Positions 46,131 to 57,750 of a stretch of 64,000 bases of DNA are shown in pieces (position 1 is the first letter of the stretch; every line of letters starts with the position of its first letter). A model generated the notes under the pieces. That model had not been told where the DNA came from. It saw only the letters and a program-made list of their open reading frames with translations, and did no database searches. The position numbers were made by a program, and so were the translations under genes. The DNA is from Delphinus delphis (lineage: Eukaryota; Chordata; Mammalia; Artiodactyla; Delphinidae). The stretch spans positions 18,646,148 through 18,710,147 of the forward strand of contig NC_082687.1 in the NCBI RefSeq assembly GCF_949987515.2, given 5' to 3'.

Positions 46131-49015
46131 CAGTTGACCCTTGAACAATATGGTTTGAACTGTACAGGTTCTTATACATGGGTTTTTTTTTCAATAAATA
46201 TATTGAAATTTTTTTGGAGATTTGTGATGATTTGAAAAAACTCACCAACTGTAGCTTAGAAATATCCAAAAAATTATGAAAAAGGTATGTTATAAATGCA
46301 TAAAATTTATGTAGACACTAGTCTGTTTATTATTTACTACTATAAAATATACACAACTCTACTATAAAAAGTTAAAATTTATCAAAACTTATGCATACAA
46401 ACACAGACCGTACATAGTACCATTTGCAGTGGAGAGAAATGTAAACAAATATAAAAGTGTGGTATTAAATCATAACTGTAGCACATACTGTACTACTGTA
46501 ATAATTTCATAGCCACCACCCTTTGCTATTATGTGTCGCTTAAGTGTTGCTAGTATCAGCTTAACATGCTGGCACGTGACTCTAATCATCTCAGCCTGCA
46601 CAGTTCATCTCTCCAGTAAATTGCACATTGCAGTAAAAAAGTGATCTTTCTCAGTTCTCACATATTTTTCATTGCGTTTATTGCAATACGGTAAACCTTG
46701 AATAACACCATGGGGTCCACGCAAAGTGCCACCAGTGATGCTGGAAGTGCTCCCAAGAAGCAAAGAAAAGTCACCACGTTACAAGAAAAAGTTGAATCGC
46801 TTGAGATACACAATAGACTGAGGTCTGCAGGTGTGGGTGCCACCATTTCAGGCTAAACGAATACACCATAAAAACCTCTGTGAAAAAAGAAAAGGAAATT
46901 CATGAAGCCATCACTGCAGCCACACCAGCATGTGTGAAACCTTCAACTTTTTGCAAAATACTTTTTATCTTGTATTGAAAATGCAACTTTTATGTGGATG
47001 CAGGATTCCTATAAGAAAGGCAAACCTACAGACTCTAATATGATTCGAGAAAAAATGAAGTCATATGACAACTTAAAGTAAAAGGAAGGTAAAAGATCTA
47101 AAGCTGGAGAATTTAATGCCAGGAAAGGATGGTTTGATAATTTTAGAAAGAGGTTTGACTTTTAAAAAAAAGTGTTAATATAAATGCTGGAGTGGGTGTG
47201 GAGAAAAAGGAACCCTCTTGCACTGTTGGTGGGAATGTAAATTGATACAGCTGCTATGGAGAACAGTATGGACGTTCCTTAAAAAACTAAAAACAGAACT
47301 ACCATACGACCCAGCAATCCCACTACTGGGCATATACCCTGAGAAAACCATAATTCAGAAAGAGTCATGTACCACAATGTTCATTGCAGCTCTATTTACA
47401 ATAGCCAGGACATGGAAGCAACCTAAGTGTCCATCAACAGATGAATGGATAAAGAAGATGTGGCACATATATACAATGGAATATTACTCAGCCATAAAAA
47501 GAAATGAAATTGAGTTATTTGTAGTGAGGTGGATGGACCTAGAGTCTGTCATACAGAGTGAAGTAAGTCAGAAAGAGAAAAACAAATACCATATGCTAAC
47601 ACATATATATGGAATCTAAAAAAAAAAAAAATGGTTCTGAAGAACCTAGGGGCAGGACAAGAATAGACACAGACGTAGAGAATGGAATTGAGGACACGGA
47701 GAGGGGGAAGGGTAAGCTGGGATGAAGTGAGAGAGTAACAGTGACATATATACACTACCAAATGTAAAATAGATAGCTAGTGGGAAGCAACCGCATAGCA
47801 CGGGGAGATCAGCTCGGTGCTTTGCGACCACCTAGAGGGGTGGGATAGGGAGGGTGGGAGGGAGACGCAAGAGGGAGGAGATATGGGGATATATGTATAT
47901 GTATAGCTGATTCACTTTGTTATACAGCAGAAACTAACACAACACTGTAAAGCAATTATACTCCAATAAAGATGTTAAAACAAAAAAGTGTTAAGATAAT
48001 AGGAGAAGTGGCTTCTGCTGACCAAGGGTTCCCAGACGCCATTAAGAAAATCACTGAGGAGAAAGGATATCTGCCTGAACAGTTTTTTGATGCAGATGAA
48101 AGTGTCCTGTTCTGGAAAAAAAAATGTCACAAAGGACATTTTTTAGTAAGGAGGAGAAGCAAGCACCAGAATTTAAGGCAGTAAGGGGTAAGCTAACTCT
48201 AATGTTTTGTGCAAACATCAGACAGTGAGAACGCTTTCTCTGGATTGGTTCCATCAGTGCATTCTCCCTGAAGTCAGGAAGTACCCTGCTAGTAAGGGAC
48301 TGCCTTTTAAAGTTCTTTTGATATTAGACAACGCTCCTGCCCACCCAGAACCCCATGAGTTCAACACCACCGGAGGCACTGAAGTGCTCTACTTGCCCCC
48401 AAACACTATATCTCTAATTCAGCCTCCAGCTCAGGACTTTATACAAGTACTCTATGAAGAGGATTGTCAACACTGTGGAAGAGAACCCCAAGACAGAGAA
48501 AATCATGAAAGTCTGGAAAGATCACACCATTGAAGATGTCATCACTGCTGTAGAAAAAAACATGACAGCCATCAGCCCAAAACAATCAATTCCTGCTAGA
48601 GAAAACTGTGTCCAGATGTGCATGAATTCACAGGATTTACGACAGAGCCAATCAAAGAAATCATGAGAGAGATTGTGGATACGGTAAAACAAAAAACAGG
48701 TGGGGCCTCTGTGAAGGGTTTCAAGATGCAGAAGAAGAAATTCAAGGCTAATAGATACCAAACCAGAGGAATTAACAGAAGACATCTTGCTGAAGATGAG
48801 CACTTTCAACCAGTGCCAGACAACGAGAAGAGGTAGGAGAAATCGTGTCAGAAAACAAATTGACATTAGACAATCTGGCAGAAGGGATCTGATTATTCAA
48901 GACTGCTTTTGACTTCTTTTATGACATGGACCCTTCTATGATATGGGCACTAAAACCAAAGCAAACTGTGGAAGAACTGGAACCATACAGAAACATTTGG
49001 AATAAGCACACTCCC
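46131..49015 (+). mobile_element. Tigger (pogo-like) DNA transposon with decayed transposase
   Basis: Begins at 46131 with the terminal repeat CAGTTGACCCTTGAACAA after a TA, has a roughly 580-bp 5' non-coding part, and a transposase start at ATG 46710 (GSTQSATSDAGSAPKKQRK...). Coding remnants: an N-terminal DNA-binding part to about 47162, then after an L1 insertion (47179-47981) the catalytic DDE part. 'DADES' (about 48090) matches the first Asp block and 'LDNAPAHP' (about 48330) the second. The third block reads 'SLIQPPAQDF' (about 48415-48444), where TIGD1-like enzymes have IQPLDQG, so the third acidic residue seems lost. Several frameshifts and stops follow. C-terminal sequence 'DFFYDMDPSMIWALK' is at about 48905-48955. 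The 3' terminal repeat was not found. Dead element. Confidence 0.9.
47166..47994 (+). mobile_element. 5'-truncated L1 inserted in the Tigger transposase
   Basis: Insert 47179-47981 contains the ORF2 C-terminus (frame 47218-47619: [51 protein letters not shown]) and the complete 3' UTR ending 'caattatactccaataaag' with a short tail. Perfect 13-bp target duplications AAAAAAGTGTTAA at 47166-47178 and 47982-47994. The ORF2 end is almost intact: a fairly young copy. Confidence 0.97.
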
Positions 49016-50294
49016 TGTACTTTGGGGAATTTCATTAGAGATGGTCAGGGTGATTTTTCCAGGTTTCGGTGACACCAGTTAAGAGTAAAATTTGGTGATA
49101 CAGAGGTCGCCAATGTTGGCATTACTTGTGGGCACATAAAAGACTAAATGGAAAAAAAAACCAGAAGGCCATTTATTGTGACAAAACTACGTGGTCTTAT
49201 GTTAATTATCGATGAGGCTGTGTTTACTTCACCTATTATGAGTTCACACATCTACATATCCTCGTAGGACTGGTTGGGTAAAATTAGCTGCTGTGTTCCT
49301 AAAATGCCAGTGGGCTTTAGAGATAAAGTCTTTCTCAAGGTAGAAAGTTTTCAACACACAGAGTTACCTCTGAAACTTGTTTCTCTACCAATTTGGCCTT
49401 CAACTGAATCATTATTATATTTTCCTCTAACCTTCAGGACATAGCCCATCTGTTCAATAATGCTTTAGCCTGAATACTACGGAAGGGTTGGATGACAAGA
49501 GCAAAAGCCAGCAGTACAGTGTTGTTGCTGTTTTCATCTTTACAAAGGTTAAATATATGGGTCCCAATGTCCCAAATAATCTCAGCTCACAGAATGGAAA
49601 ATCAATCTTTGCCCAGAGAGAAAATGACCTTGCTTTTCCTTCTTTCCATGCACTACGGTTCACGTGAAGATTTGGAATAGGTAATTGGACCGGGTTCTAG
49701 CACTGGGTTTGTGTTCACTGACTTCTAAGAATACTGACCAGATTCTCAAAATCTATTCAGCTAATTAGAGATGCTGCCCTTCAGGGCCAGCTAATTCAGC
49801 ATGTCGCTTGTAGGAAAGAGATTTTTAAACATGTGGGATTATGGCTTCTGGCAACCAGAGCTGCAAGCAGCAGAAGGAAGGTTTATTCCCTGTTTCTGTT
49901 TTGATTCTTTGTTATTTCTGAACTTTTGAAAAGGAAGTCATTGGGAGTCAGACATATTTGGTATTTTATTATTCTATTGCCCTATGATCTTACTCTATAA
50001 CTGTCTAAATAAAATGCTCATGTTATTAAAGAGGAAAATAAACACAGATCAATTGCAGTTGTATAGCTACATTTAGAGTCTGAACTGATAACACAGAAGA
50101 GGTTCAAACTCAGTACCTTCCCATGAAGCAAAAGGGACAGTAATGATATTAATGTCACATTCTGTAATTCAAGAATTTTGCATCTACCTCTTTGTCTTGG
50201 AATAACCCTTACCAACCCAAGTATCTCACACACACCATTAAACACCAGCGTCCTTAAATATGTACCTAGTCCAGGGTTACAAAACAGTAAGCAA
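49016..50294. other. Unique sequence, no gene seen
   Basis: No repeat recognised after the Tigger remains. Open frames at most about 70 codons. Confidence 0.45.
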
Positions 50295-50545
50295 TCTTTA
50301 CCATGATTAACATTTATTGAGAAGTTACTATGTGCCAGACACAATGTTAAACGCTTTAAATATATTAATTCATGTAATCTTCACAGTAGCCCTGTAAGAA
50401 TTCTACTATCATTACCCTTCTTATTTTTAAAATAAGTTACAGAAGCAAAGAAAGAAGAGAAATTTCTCTAAGGTAACAAAGCTAGTAGGTAGGAGAACTG
50501 GGATTTGAACTCAGGCTCTTATTCCAGAGTCTGTGATCTTAGTGA
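50295..50545 (-). repeat. MIR SINE, reverse orientation
   Basis: Almost full-length complement: 'acatttattgagaagttactatgtgccagaca', 'taattcatgtaatcttcacagtagccctgtaag', 'gtaacaaagctagtaggtaggagaactgggatttgaactcag'. One of the clearer MIR copies. Confidence 0.85.
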
Positions 50546-50569
50546 CTGAGCAATAATTATTCTGGTTGT

Positions 50570-50573
<4 letters not shown>

Positions 50574-50621
<48 letters not shown>
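50574..50621. repeat. (TA)n microsatellite
   Basis: About 23 TA units followed by 'cacatataca'. Likely length-polymorphic. Confidence 0.97.
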
Positions 50622-50632
<11 letters not shown>

Positions 50633-50709
50633 AAATATAGAAAAATTATGAAGAGTTATATTGGCATCTTTACATGGTTTTCACATGGAATTTCACCTGG
50701 TTTTATTTG

Positions 50710-51340
50710 TATTTTTTACTCTTTTTTCAAATAACTTTAAACTTACAGAAATATTGCAAAAAGATTACATAGACTTCCCATACACCCTTCACCATGCTTC
50801 CACTAATGTTAATATCCTACATGTTCAGAGTACAATTTTTAAACAAGGAAATTCATATGGGTACATACTATTACCAATTCAAATATTACTTCATTCAAAT
50901 TTTACCAGTTTTTTCTCCTGATAATACTTTTTCTGCTCCAGGACCCAAATCAGGATCCCACCCTGCATTTAATTATCATGTCTTCTTAGTTTCCTCCAAT
51001 CTGTGACAGTTCCCCAGTCTTTCCTTGTCTTTCATGACCTTGACACTTTGGAAGACTACTGGTCAGTGGTTTTGCACAATGTTTGTCAATTTGTATTTAA
51101 CAAATGTTCTCTGGTAACTAGACTGAGGTTATGCATTTTTAGCAAGAATATCACAGAAGTGGTATCCTCTACATCGTATTATGGTATACCTGATGGTGGC
51201 ATAACATAATTATGATGAAGTTAACTGATAAAGTTTGTTAAGCTGGTGTTTGCTAAGTTCCTCCACTCTTTTCCCTTTATATTTAATAAATATATTGTGT
51301 GAGATTCTTTGAAATTATGTACACATCACTTCCCAATAAA
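50710..51340 (-). mobile_element. Old L1 3' UTR fragment, reverse orientation
   Basis: 'aactttaaacttacagaaatattgcaaaa', 'cttcccatacacccttcacc', 'ggacccaaatcaggatccca', 'tttaattatcatgtcttcttagt' and 'ccagtctttccttgtctttc' follow the complement of the 3' UTR of old L1M copies. Confidence 0.7.
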
Positions 51341-52364
51341 AGCAATAACTCACTAAAATAATGTTAGAATAACAGTCTTCCTCCAAAGTTACTGGTAATT
51401 GATAACAGAAATTACATTTCACAAGGCTAATTTGGATTTTCAAATCAGGAGGTCCTTAATACAGAGATATCATTTTGTTTTAATCACTGTTCACTTGCCT
51501 TCAAACCAAAAAATATGTATTTCTCCTGACATGCTCACTATGTCTCCTGATGCCCAACTGTACAGAGTCCCCAGCACCTACTCTGTCCACCATCAACTCA
51601 TGGATAGCCAACATCTCTCCTCCTGTCAAGGAACATGAAATTTGTTCTTTAGCAACTCCCTGAATCTAAAAACAGGGGCCTGCCTACATTTCAATTCATC
51701 CCAATTTCATCTTCATTCATTTCCATTTCCACCCCAATGCATTCCTGGAAATCAGGTTAAAAACAAATCACATTTTACCTTAGACGTCTTAGGCTTTATA
51801 CCTTATATAGAATTCAGATAAATTGTATATATGCCCATCAGTATGTCACAGAGCAAAAATATAACAATAAACCTTTTTTCAAAATATACTTGTCAAATAA
51901 CATTCTAAGTCCTAAAAATTGGTCTGAAGTGTATGTTATACAGCGTTTGCACACAGACTCCAGTGTACTAAGAAATGCACATAGAAAATAAAACTTCAAT
52001 TCTACTGTTAAAGAGAAATAAAACTAAAATTAGTATATTGCCTTTAACACTAGTCACATTTATAATTCATATACTTTTGGTTGACTTAGAATTTAGAAGA
52101 TGTGGCATAGGAAGAAAGTTGATGGGGAATCCTTTAAATTGCTCACCTTTAAAAAAATATCTGTTCAGAAAGTTTGAAATTTCTCTCTTCTCTTCCTTGT
52201 TCTCCCTCATTGTCCCCCTCTCCTCTCTCCTCTCTCAACTCTCTCTCCATTAATATGTTCATAACAAACAAAGGGAATCAATATCTTGCACTAAATTCTT
52301 TTTTGGGGTGTGGAATGAGGCATGCTAAAGATTCAGAAGATAATATTTTTTCTTTTTATGTTTC
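51341..52364. other. Unique sequence, no gene seen
   Basis: AT-rich, with a short CTCTCC-rich stretch near 52190-52250. The 92- and 118-codon frames at 51975-52530 run over this stretch and show no domain; the second ends inside the following L1. Confidence 0.45.
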
Positions 52365-54103
52365 AATAATGTTTTTTGTAAACTCCCTACGAACAAAAGT
52401 CCAGGAGCAGATGGGTTCACAGGTGAATTCTACCAAACATACAAAGAAAAACGTATATGGATCCTTCCCAAAGTCTTCCAAAAGATATAAAATGACCCAA
52501 AGACATGCTATGAAGCCACCATCACCCTGATACCAAACGAGGCAAAGATACCACCCAAAAAGAAAATTACAGGCCAATACCTGTGATGAATATATATCTC
52601 AACAAAATATTAGCAAACCAAACCCAGCAACACATAAAAAAGATCATACATCACGACCAAGTGGGATTCATCCCAAGTTCACAAGGATAGTTCAACGTAC
52701 TCAAATCAATCAATATGATACACCACATCAACAAAAGAAAGGACAAAAGCCAGATGATTCTCAATAAATGCAGAAAAATCATTTGACAAAATTCAACATC
52801 CATTCATGATAAAAACTCTTACCAAAGTGAGTATAGAGGGAATATATCTCAACATAATAAAAGCTATTTATGACAAACCCACAGTCAATATAATACTCAA
52901 CGGTGAAAAGCTGAAAGCCTTCCTGCTAAAATCTGGAACAAGAAAAGGATGCCCACTCTCACCACTTCTATTCAACATAGTATTGGCAGTCCTCTTCACG
53001 GCAATCAGACAAGAAAAAGAAGTAAAACGTATCCAAATTGGAAGGGAAGAGGTAAAATTGTCATTATATGCAGATGACATGATACTATATATAGAAAACA
53101 CTAAAGATTCCACACAAAAACTACTAGAACTGATAAACAAATTCAACAATGTACAAGATTAGCATATGGAAATCAGTTGCATTTCTTTATGCTAACAATG
53201 AAGTATCAGAAAGGGAATGTAAAAAAATACCTTTAAAAATTGCACCAAAAATAAATAAATAAAAAAAATACTCAGGAATAAACCTGACCAAGGAGTTGAA
53301 AGACTTAAACACTGAGAACTATAAAACATTAATAAGGAAATTAAAGATGATTCAAAGAAATGGAAAGATATCCCATGCTCTTGAATTGGAAGAATTAATA
53401 TCGTTAAAATGGCCATACTACCCAAAGCGATCTACAGATTTAATGCGATCCCTATCAAATTACCCATGACATTTTTCACAGAACTAGAAGAAATAATCCT
53501 AAAATTTATATGGAAGCATAAAAGACCCAGAATTGCCAAAGCAATCCTGAAGAAAAAGAACAAAGCAGGAGGCATAACCCTCCCAAACTTCAGACAATAC
53601 TACAAAGCTACAGTAATCAAAACAGCATGGTGGGCTTCCCTGGTGGCACAGTGGTTGAGAGTCCGCCTGCCGATGCAGGGGACATGGGTTCGTGCCCCGG
53701 TCCAGGAAGATCCCACATGCCGCGGAGCGGCTCGGCCCGTGAGCCATGGCCGCTGAGCCTGTGCATCCGGAGCCTGTGCTCCGCAACGGGAGAGGCCGCA
53801 ACAGTGAGAGGCCCGTGTACCACACACAAAAAAACAAAACAGCATGGTATTGACACATACCAGACATATGGATCAATGCAACAGAATAGAGAGCCCAGAA
53901 ATAAACCCATACACCTACGGTCAATTAATCTTTGACAAAAGAGGCAAAAATATTCAATGGGAAAAAGACAGTCTTTTCAGCAAGTGGTATTGGGAAAGTT
54001 GAATACTTTGATGTACAACAGAAATTAACACAACACTGTAAATCAACTATACTTGAATAAAATATTTTTAATGAAGTTAAATTTTAAAAAATAATGTTTT
54101 TGT
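52365..54103 (+). mobile_element. L1 insertion with internal deletion (ORF2 RT part plus 3' end)
   Basis: Insert 52380-54089. Target duplications AATAATGTTTTTTGT (52365-52379) and AATAATGTTTTTGT (54090-54103) differ by one T. It begins in ORF2 before the reverse transcriptase core. The frame 52806-53162 carries the RT motifs ([19 protein letters not shown] and the catalytic YADDM at about 53071-53085), and 53409-53630 continues ([25 protein letters not shown]). At about 54000 the sequence jumps from ORF2 ('agcaagtggtattgggaaag') to the 3' end ('caacagaaattaacacaac...'), so the ORF2 C-terminus and most of the 3' UTR are missing. A SINE interrupts it at 53632-53834. Frameshifts and stops make it dead. 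Confidence 0.93.
53618..53848 (+). mobile_element. CHR-type SINE, short form, nested in L1 ORF2
   Basis: Element 53632-53834: 'gggcttccctggtggcacag' head, 'gagcggctcggcccgtgagc' body, end 'gaggcccgtgtaccacacac' plus A tail. Perfect 14-bp target duplications CAAAACAGCATGGT at 53618-53631 and 53835-53848, both within L1 ORF2 sequence. Open frames of 81-141 codons on both strands here are SINE plus L1 frames. Confidence 0.97.
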
Positions 54104-54254
54104 CAGCTTTGTGGAAGTATAACTGACAAATAAGATTGTAAGATATTTAAAGTGTACATCATGGTGATTTGATATACATATACACTTTAAAACATTCCCC
54201 CAATCTAGTTAATTAGCATATCCATTGTCACGCATTTTTATCTTTTTTCTTTGT

Positions 54255-54583
54255 GAGAATATTTAACTTTCAAAATTTATTTTATTTACTTATTTAATTT
54301 TGGGGCTGTGTTGGGTCTTCATTTCTGTGTGAGGGCTTTCTCTAGTTGTGGCAAGTGGGGGCCACCCTTCATCACAGTGTGCGGGCCTCTCACTATCGCG
54401 ACCTCTCTTGTTGCGGAGCACAGGCTCCAGACGCTTAGGCTCAGTAGTTGTGGCTCACGGGCCTAGTTGCTCCGTGGCATGTGGGATCCTGTCAGACCAG
54501 GGCTCGAACTCGTGTCCCCTGCATTAGCAGGCAGATTCTCAACCAATGCGCCACCAGGGAAGCCCCCGAGAACATTTAACTTT
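54255..54583 (-). mobile_element. CHR-type SINE, long form, reverse orientation
   Basis: Element 54271-54567 in reverse: 'ggctgtgttgggtcttcatt' is the complement of the long-form end, and 'gcgccaccagggaagccccc' the complement of the head. Target duplications GAGAATATTTAACTTT (54255-54270) and GAGAACATTTAACTTT (54568-54583) differ at one base. Inserted in an L1 3' UTR. Confidence 0.95.
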
Positions 54584-54924
54584 TACTCTCTTACCAAATT
54601 TTAATTATACAATACAGTGTTATCAATTATAGTCACCATGTTGTACGTTAGATCCTTAAACCTTTGCATCTTTAGCTGAAAGTCTCTACCCATTTACCAA
54701 CCGCTCCCTATTTCTTCCATGCCTGCCCCCCAGTCCCTTGGTAACCATTTTTCTACTCTCCGTTTCTGAGCTTGACTTTTCATTGTTGTTTAGATTTCAC
54801 ATATAAGTGATATCATGCAGTATTTTTCTTTCTCTGGTTTATTTCACTTAGCATAATGACCTCATCCATATTGTTGCAAATGGCAGGATTTCTTTCTTTA
54901 TCATGGCTGAACAATATTCCACTA

Positions 54925-55016
54925 TATATAATAATATTCCTATATATATAAATAAAGATGTGGTATATATATAATTTATATATATATATTAATTACATAT
55001 ATTATATATATATAAA
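54925..55016. repeat. TA-rich low-complexity tract
   Basis: Interrupted TATA repeats with 'aataaagatgtggtatatat' and 'aataaagaagtggtgtatat' blocks: local duplication within the L1 remnant. Confidence 0.85.
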
Positions 55017-55075
55017 TAAAGAAGTGGTGTATATGTACCACATCTTTATAAAACTGTTGACAGACAATTAGGTTG

Positions 55076-55507
55076 TTGCTGGAAGAAAATGTTTACATCT
55101 GATTTTCTGTTTTGAATTTCCTACCTCATCATCCAAGAACAAAAGGAAATAAAAATGAAAATTTTATTAGTCAGTGGAATGCACTGCTCATAATTTTATT
55201 TTACATATTTTTTCATATAAAATCTATAGGAACCAAATTGCTGTTAAAATAGTTCATATTTCTTACATAATTATAGAACCATAAGCTTTCAACATAGGAT
55301 AACTGAAAACTAATAGATTCCTGTTGAAAGTCTGACCCATTATTTAAATACTGACTTATAATTTTATACTGAGAAAAACTAAAGCTTATGGAAATTGAAT
55401 AACTAACCCAAACTCATTTATTTCTAGCCAGTAATAAATGATACTAAAGTCTTAACTACAAAGATATTGCATATTAAGGGTTCTCTACTACAAACATATT
55501 CCATATT
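55076..55507. other. Unique AT-rich sequence between L1 copies
   Basis: No family or gene recognised. Confidence 0.4.
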
Positions 55508-56640
55508 AACTATTTTTTTCTAGATAATTTTTGATTGATATAATTCACATACCATACAATTTACTAAAGTGTGCATTTCAGTGGGTTTTCATACATTCAC
55601 AAAGTTAGGTAACCATTACCACCATCTAACTCCAGAACACTTTCATCACCCCAAAAAGGAATCATGTACCCATTAGCAATCACTTTCCATTCTCCTCTGG
55701 CAAACACCAATCTACTTTCTGTCCCTATAGATTTGTTTATTCTGGACATTTCATATACATGGAATTGTATAACATGTGGTCTTTTGTGTCTTGTTTCTTT
55801 CACTTAGCATGATGTTTTCAAATTTTGTCCATGTTATAGCACATATCAGTACCTTTTTTCCTTTTTCTGTCTGAATAATATTCCATTGTATGGATATACC
55901 TCTTTTGTTTATCTGTTCATCAGTTAATGGACCTTTGGTTGTTTATACTTTTGGGCTGTTATGAATAGTGCAATAGTGCTGTTATTAACATCATGTATAA
56001 GTTTTTGTGTGAATATATGCTCAGTTAACTTGAGTATAAATGAAATTGCTGGGTCATATGGAAACTCTATGTTTAACTTTTTGATGACTTTTTGATGAAC
56101 TGCCAAACTGTTTTCCAAAGTGGTTACACCATTTTACATTCTCATAGGTCATCTGTATTTTTGTTATTGAGTTGTGAAGATCCTTTTCATATTCTGGATA
56201 CTTATCCCTTATTAGATATATTTGCTTGCAAATATTTTCTCCCATTCTGCAGGTTGGCTTTCACTTTTTTTTTATAGAGTCCTTTGAAATGCAAGAGGTT
56301 TTAATCTTTATGAAGTCCAATGTATCTATTTTTATTTTGGTTGCTTGTACTTTTTGTGTCAAATCTAAGAAATCACTGCCTAAGTCAAACAGCTATGTTT
56401 TCTATGTTTTCTTCCAAGAGCTTTATAATTTTAGCTCTTACATTTAGCTCTTTGATAAATTTTCAGTTAACTTTGGAATATGCAGTGAAGTAGGGGTCCA
56501 ACTTCATTCTTTTGCATGTGGATACCCTGTTGTCCACATTTACTGAAAAGAGTATTTTTTTCCCCATTGAAGTGTCTTGGTACTTTTAATTATATTATAC
56601 TGCTGTGTTGGACTTCATCAATAGCACATACTACTAAAGC
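55508..56640 (-). mobile_element. Old L1, reverse orientation (3' UTR and ORF2 end)
   Basis: 'gattgatataattcacatac', 'gttaggtaaccattaccacc', 'aacaccaatctactttctgt', 'aataatattccattgtatgg', 'ttatctgttcatcagttaatgg', 'tgaaattgctgggtcatatgg', 'tttgatgaactgccaaactg' and 'ctgaaaagagtattttttt' are complements of old L1M sequence. Minus-strand frames near 55924-56245 retain ORF2-like peptides (PYDPAISF, ALFITAQKYKQPK). Confidence 0.85.
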
Positions 56641-57174
56641 AGTTTTCTCCTTCTGTCTGCATTTTCTTTCTTCTCTGGCCTCAGAATTTAAGTTTAACCA
56701 CAGATAGAAGTCATTCTGACAATGGCTACGGACGTTTTACAAGCCACTTTAGAGCATTCCGGTGCTCTATTATTTATTGTTCTATTGCTCTTTCCCACTC
56801 AGTATTCATTGATCAAATGTAGTTGTCAGAAGAGTTGAACAAAGGAACTGCAGAGTGCCTGAACTGAGATGTGATTACCTTCCTTCAAATCTTCTGTTTG
56901 CCTCTAATCCTACACAGAAATCTTGATTTTCAAACACCACTCTTTAAAAAATGAGACTGTAATGTCTCTGGACAAGTCGGCCTATACTCTAAAACCTAGG
57001 AAAAAAGTAAGCAGGAAAAGTCTTAAAGAACCTCTGAAGACTAAACAGTAGCCTTTTCCCAAAAGCAATTTAAAATGGAAAAAAAAGGTTTTTAACTTTC
57101 CCATTTTGGTGCAAAGACAAATTTTTCCAAGTAAAAGTACTTGAAAAATGCTAATGACCACGAGTTTAAATTGT
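56641..57174. other. Unique sequence, no gene seen
   Basis: No family recognised. Confidence 0.4.
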
Positions 57175-57750
57175 ATAATCATTTGGAATACTGGAATTAT
57201 AAATTAGAGCTAACCATATGCCTATGCCATGACTCAAGAATTATTAGTAATGTGACCACCAAAAAAAGGTACAAAAATGTTGATAGCAACTTTAGCCATA
57301 ACAGCTCAAACTGGAAACAACCCACGTGTCCAATAACAAGACAACAGTAAATAGTCTGTGATCATAAAATGGGATACTACACAGCAATAAATAACAGATT
57401 ACAACCCCAGACACGCAACCACACACTCTCCCTGACATTCCTGTGTGCAAAGAAACCAGACACAAAAAAATACACAGTGTATAATACTATTTATCTGAAA
57501 TTCAAGAGCATACGAAACTAATCCAAGATATTAGAAATCAAAGAAGTGATTCCTTTGGGGGGATGTATTAATTGGAAAATGAGGAAACTTTTGTGGTATG
57601 GGAACAGTCTGTGTCTTGAGCTGGGTGTGATTACACAGGTGTATACGTAAGGAAAATAAATCAGTCCATGCATTTACAATTAGTGCACCTTATGTGTTTT
57701 ACTCATAGGTCTGATAAACTTCAATTTAAAAATTTTAAACAAGGTGGGGA
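57175..57750 (+). mobile_element. Old L1 fragment (ORF2 end and 3' UTR)
   Basis: 'atagcaactttagccataac', 'ctggaaacaacccacgtgtcc', 'aaatgggatactacacagcaat', 'agcatacgaaactaatcca', 'gaagtgattcctttggggg', 'cttatgtgttttactcatag' follow the order of old L1M 3' parts. Confidence 0.75.

Larger units (their letters stand above)
54104..55075 (-). mobile_element. L1 3' part, reverse orientation
   Basis: 'agctttgtggaagtataact', 'ggtgatttgatatacatata', 'ttaattagcatatccattgt' before the SINE, and 'ccatgttgtacgttagatcc', 'atataagtgatatcatgcag', 'ttgcaaatggcaggatttc', 'gctgaacaatattccactat' after it: complement of an L1 3' UTR and ORF2 end. A degenerate (TA)n tract at about 54925-55015 lies inside. Confidence 0.85.

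Noticed and set aside
46658..46846. 62-codon minus-strand frame over the Tigger start
   Set aside because: Shadow of the plus-strand transposase N-terminus starting at 46710.
52806..53162. 118-codon reverse-transcriptase-like frame with YADDM considered as a possible domesticated RT
   Set aside because: It is contiguous with decayed L1 ORF2 inside a duplication-flanked L1 insertion, closed by a stop and interrupted downstream by a SINE.
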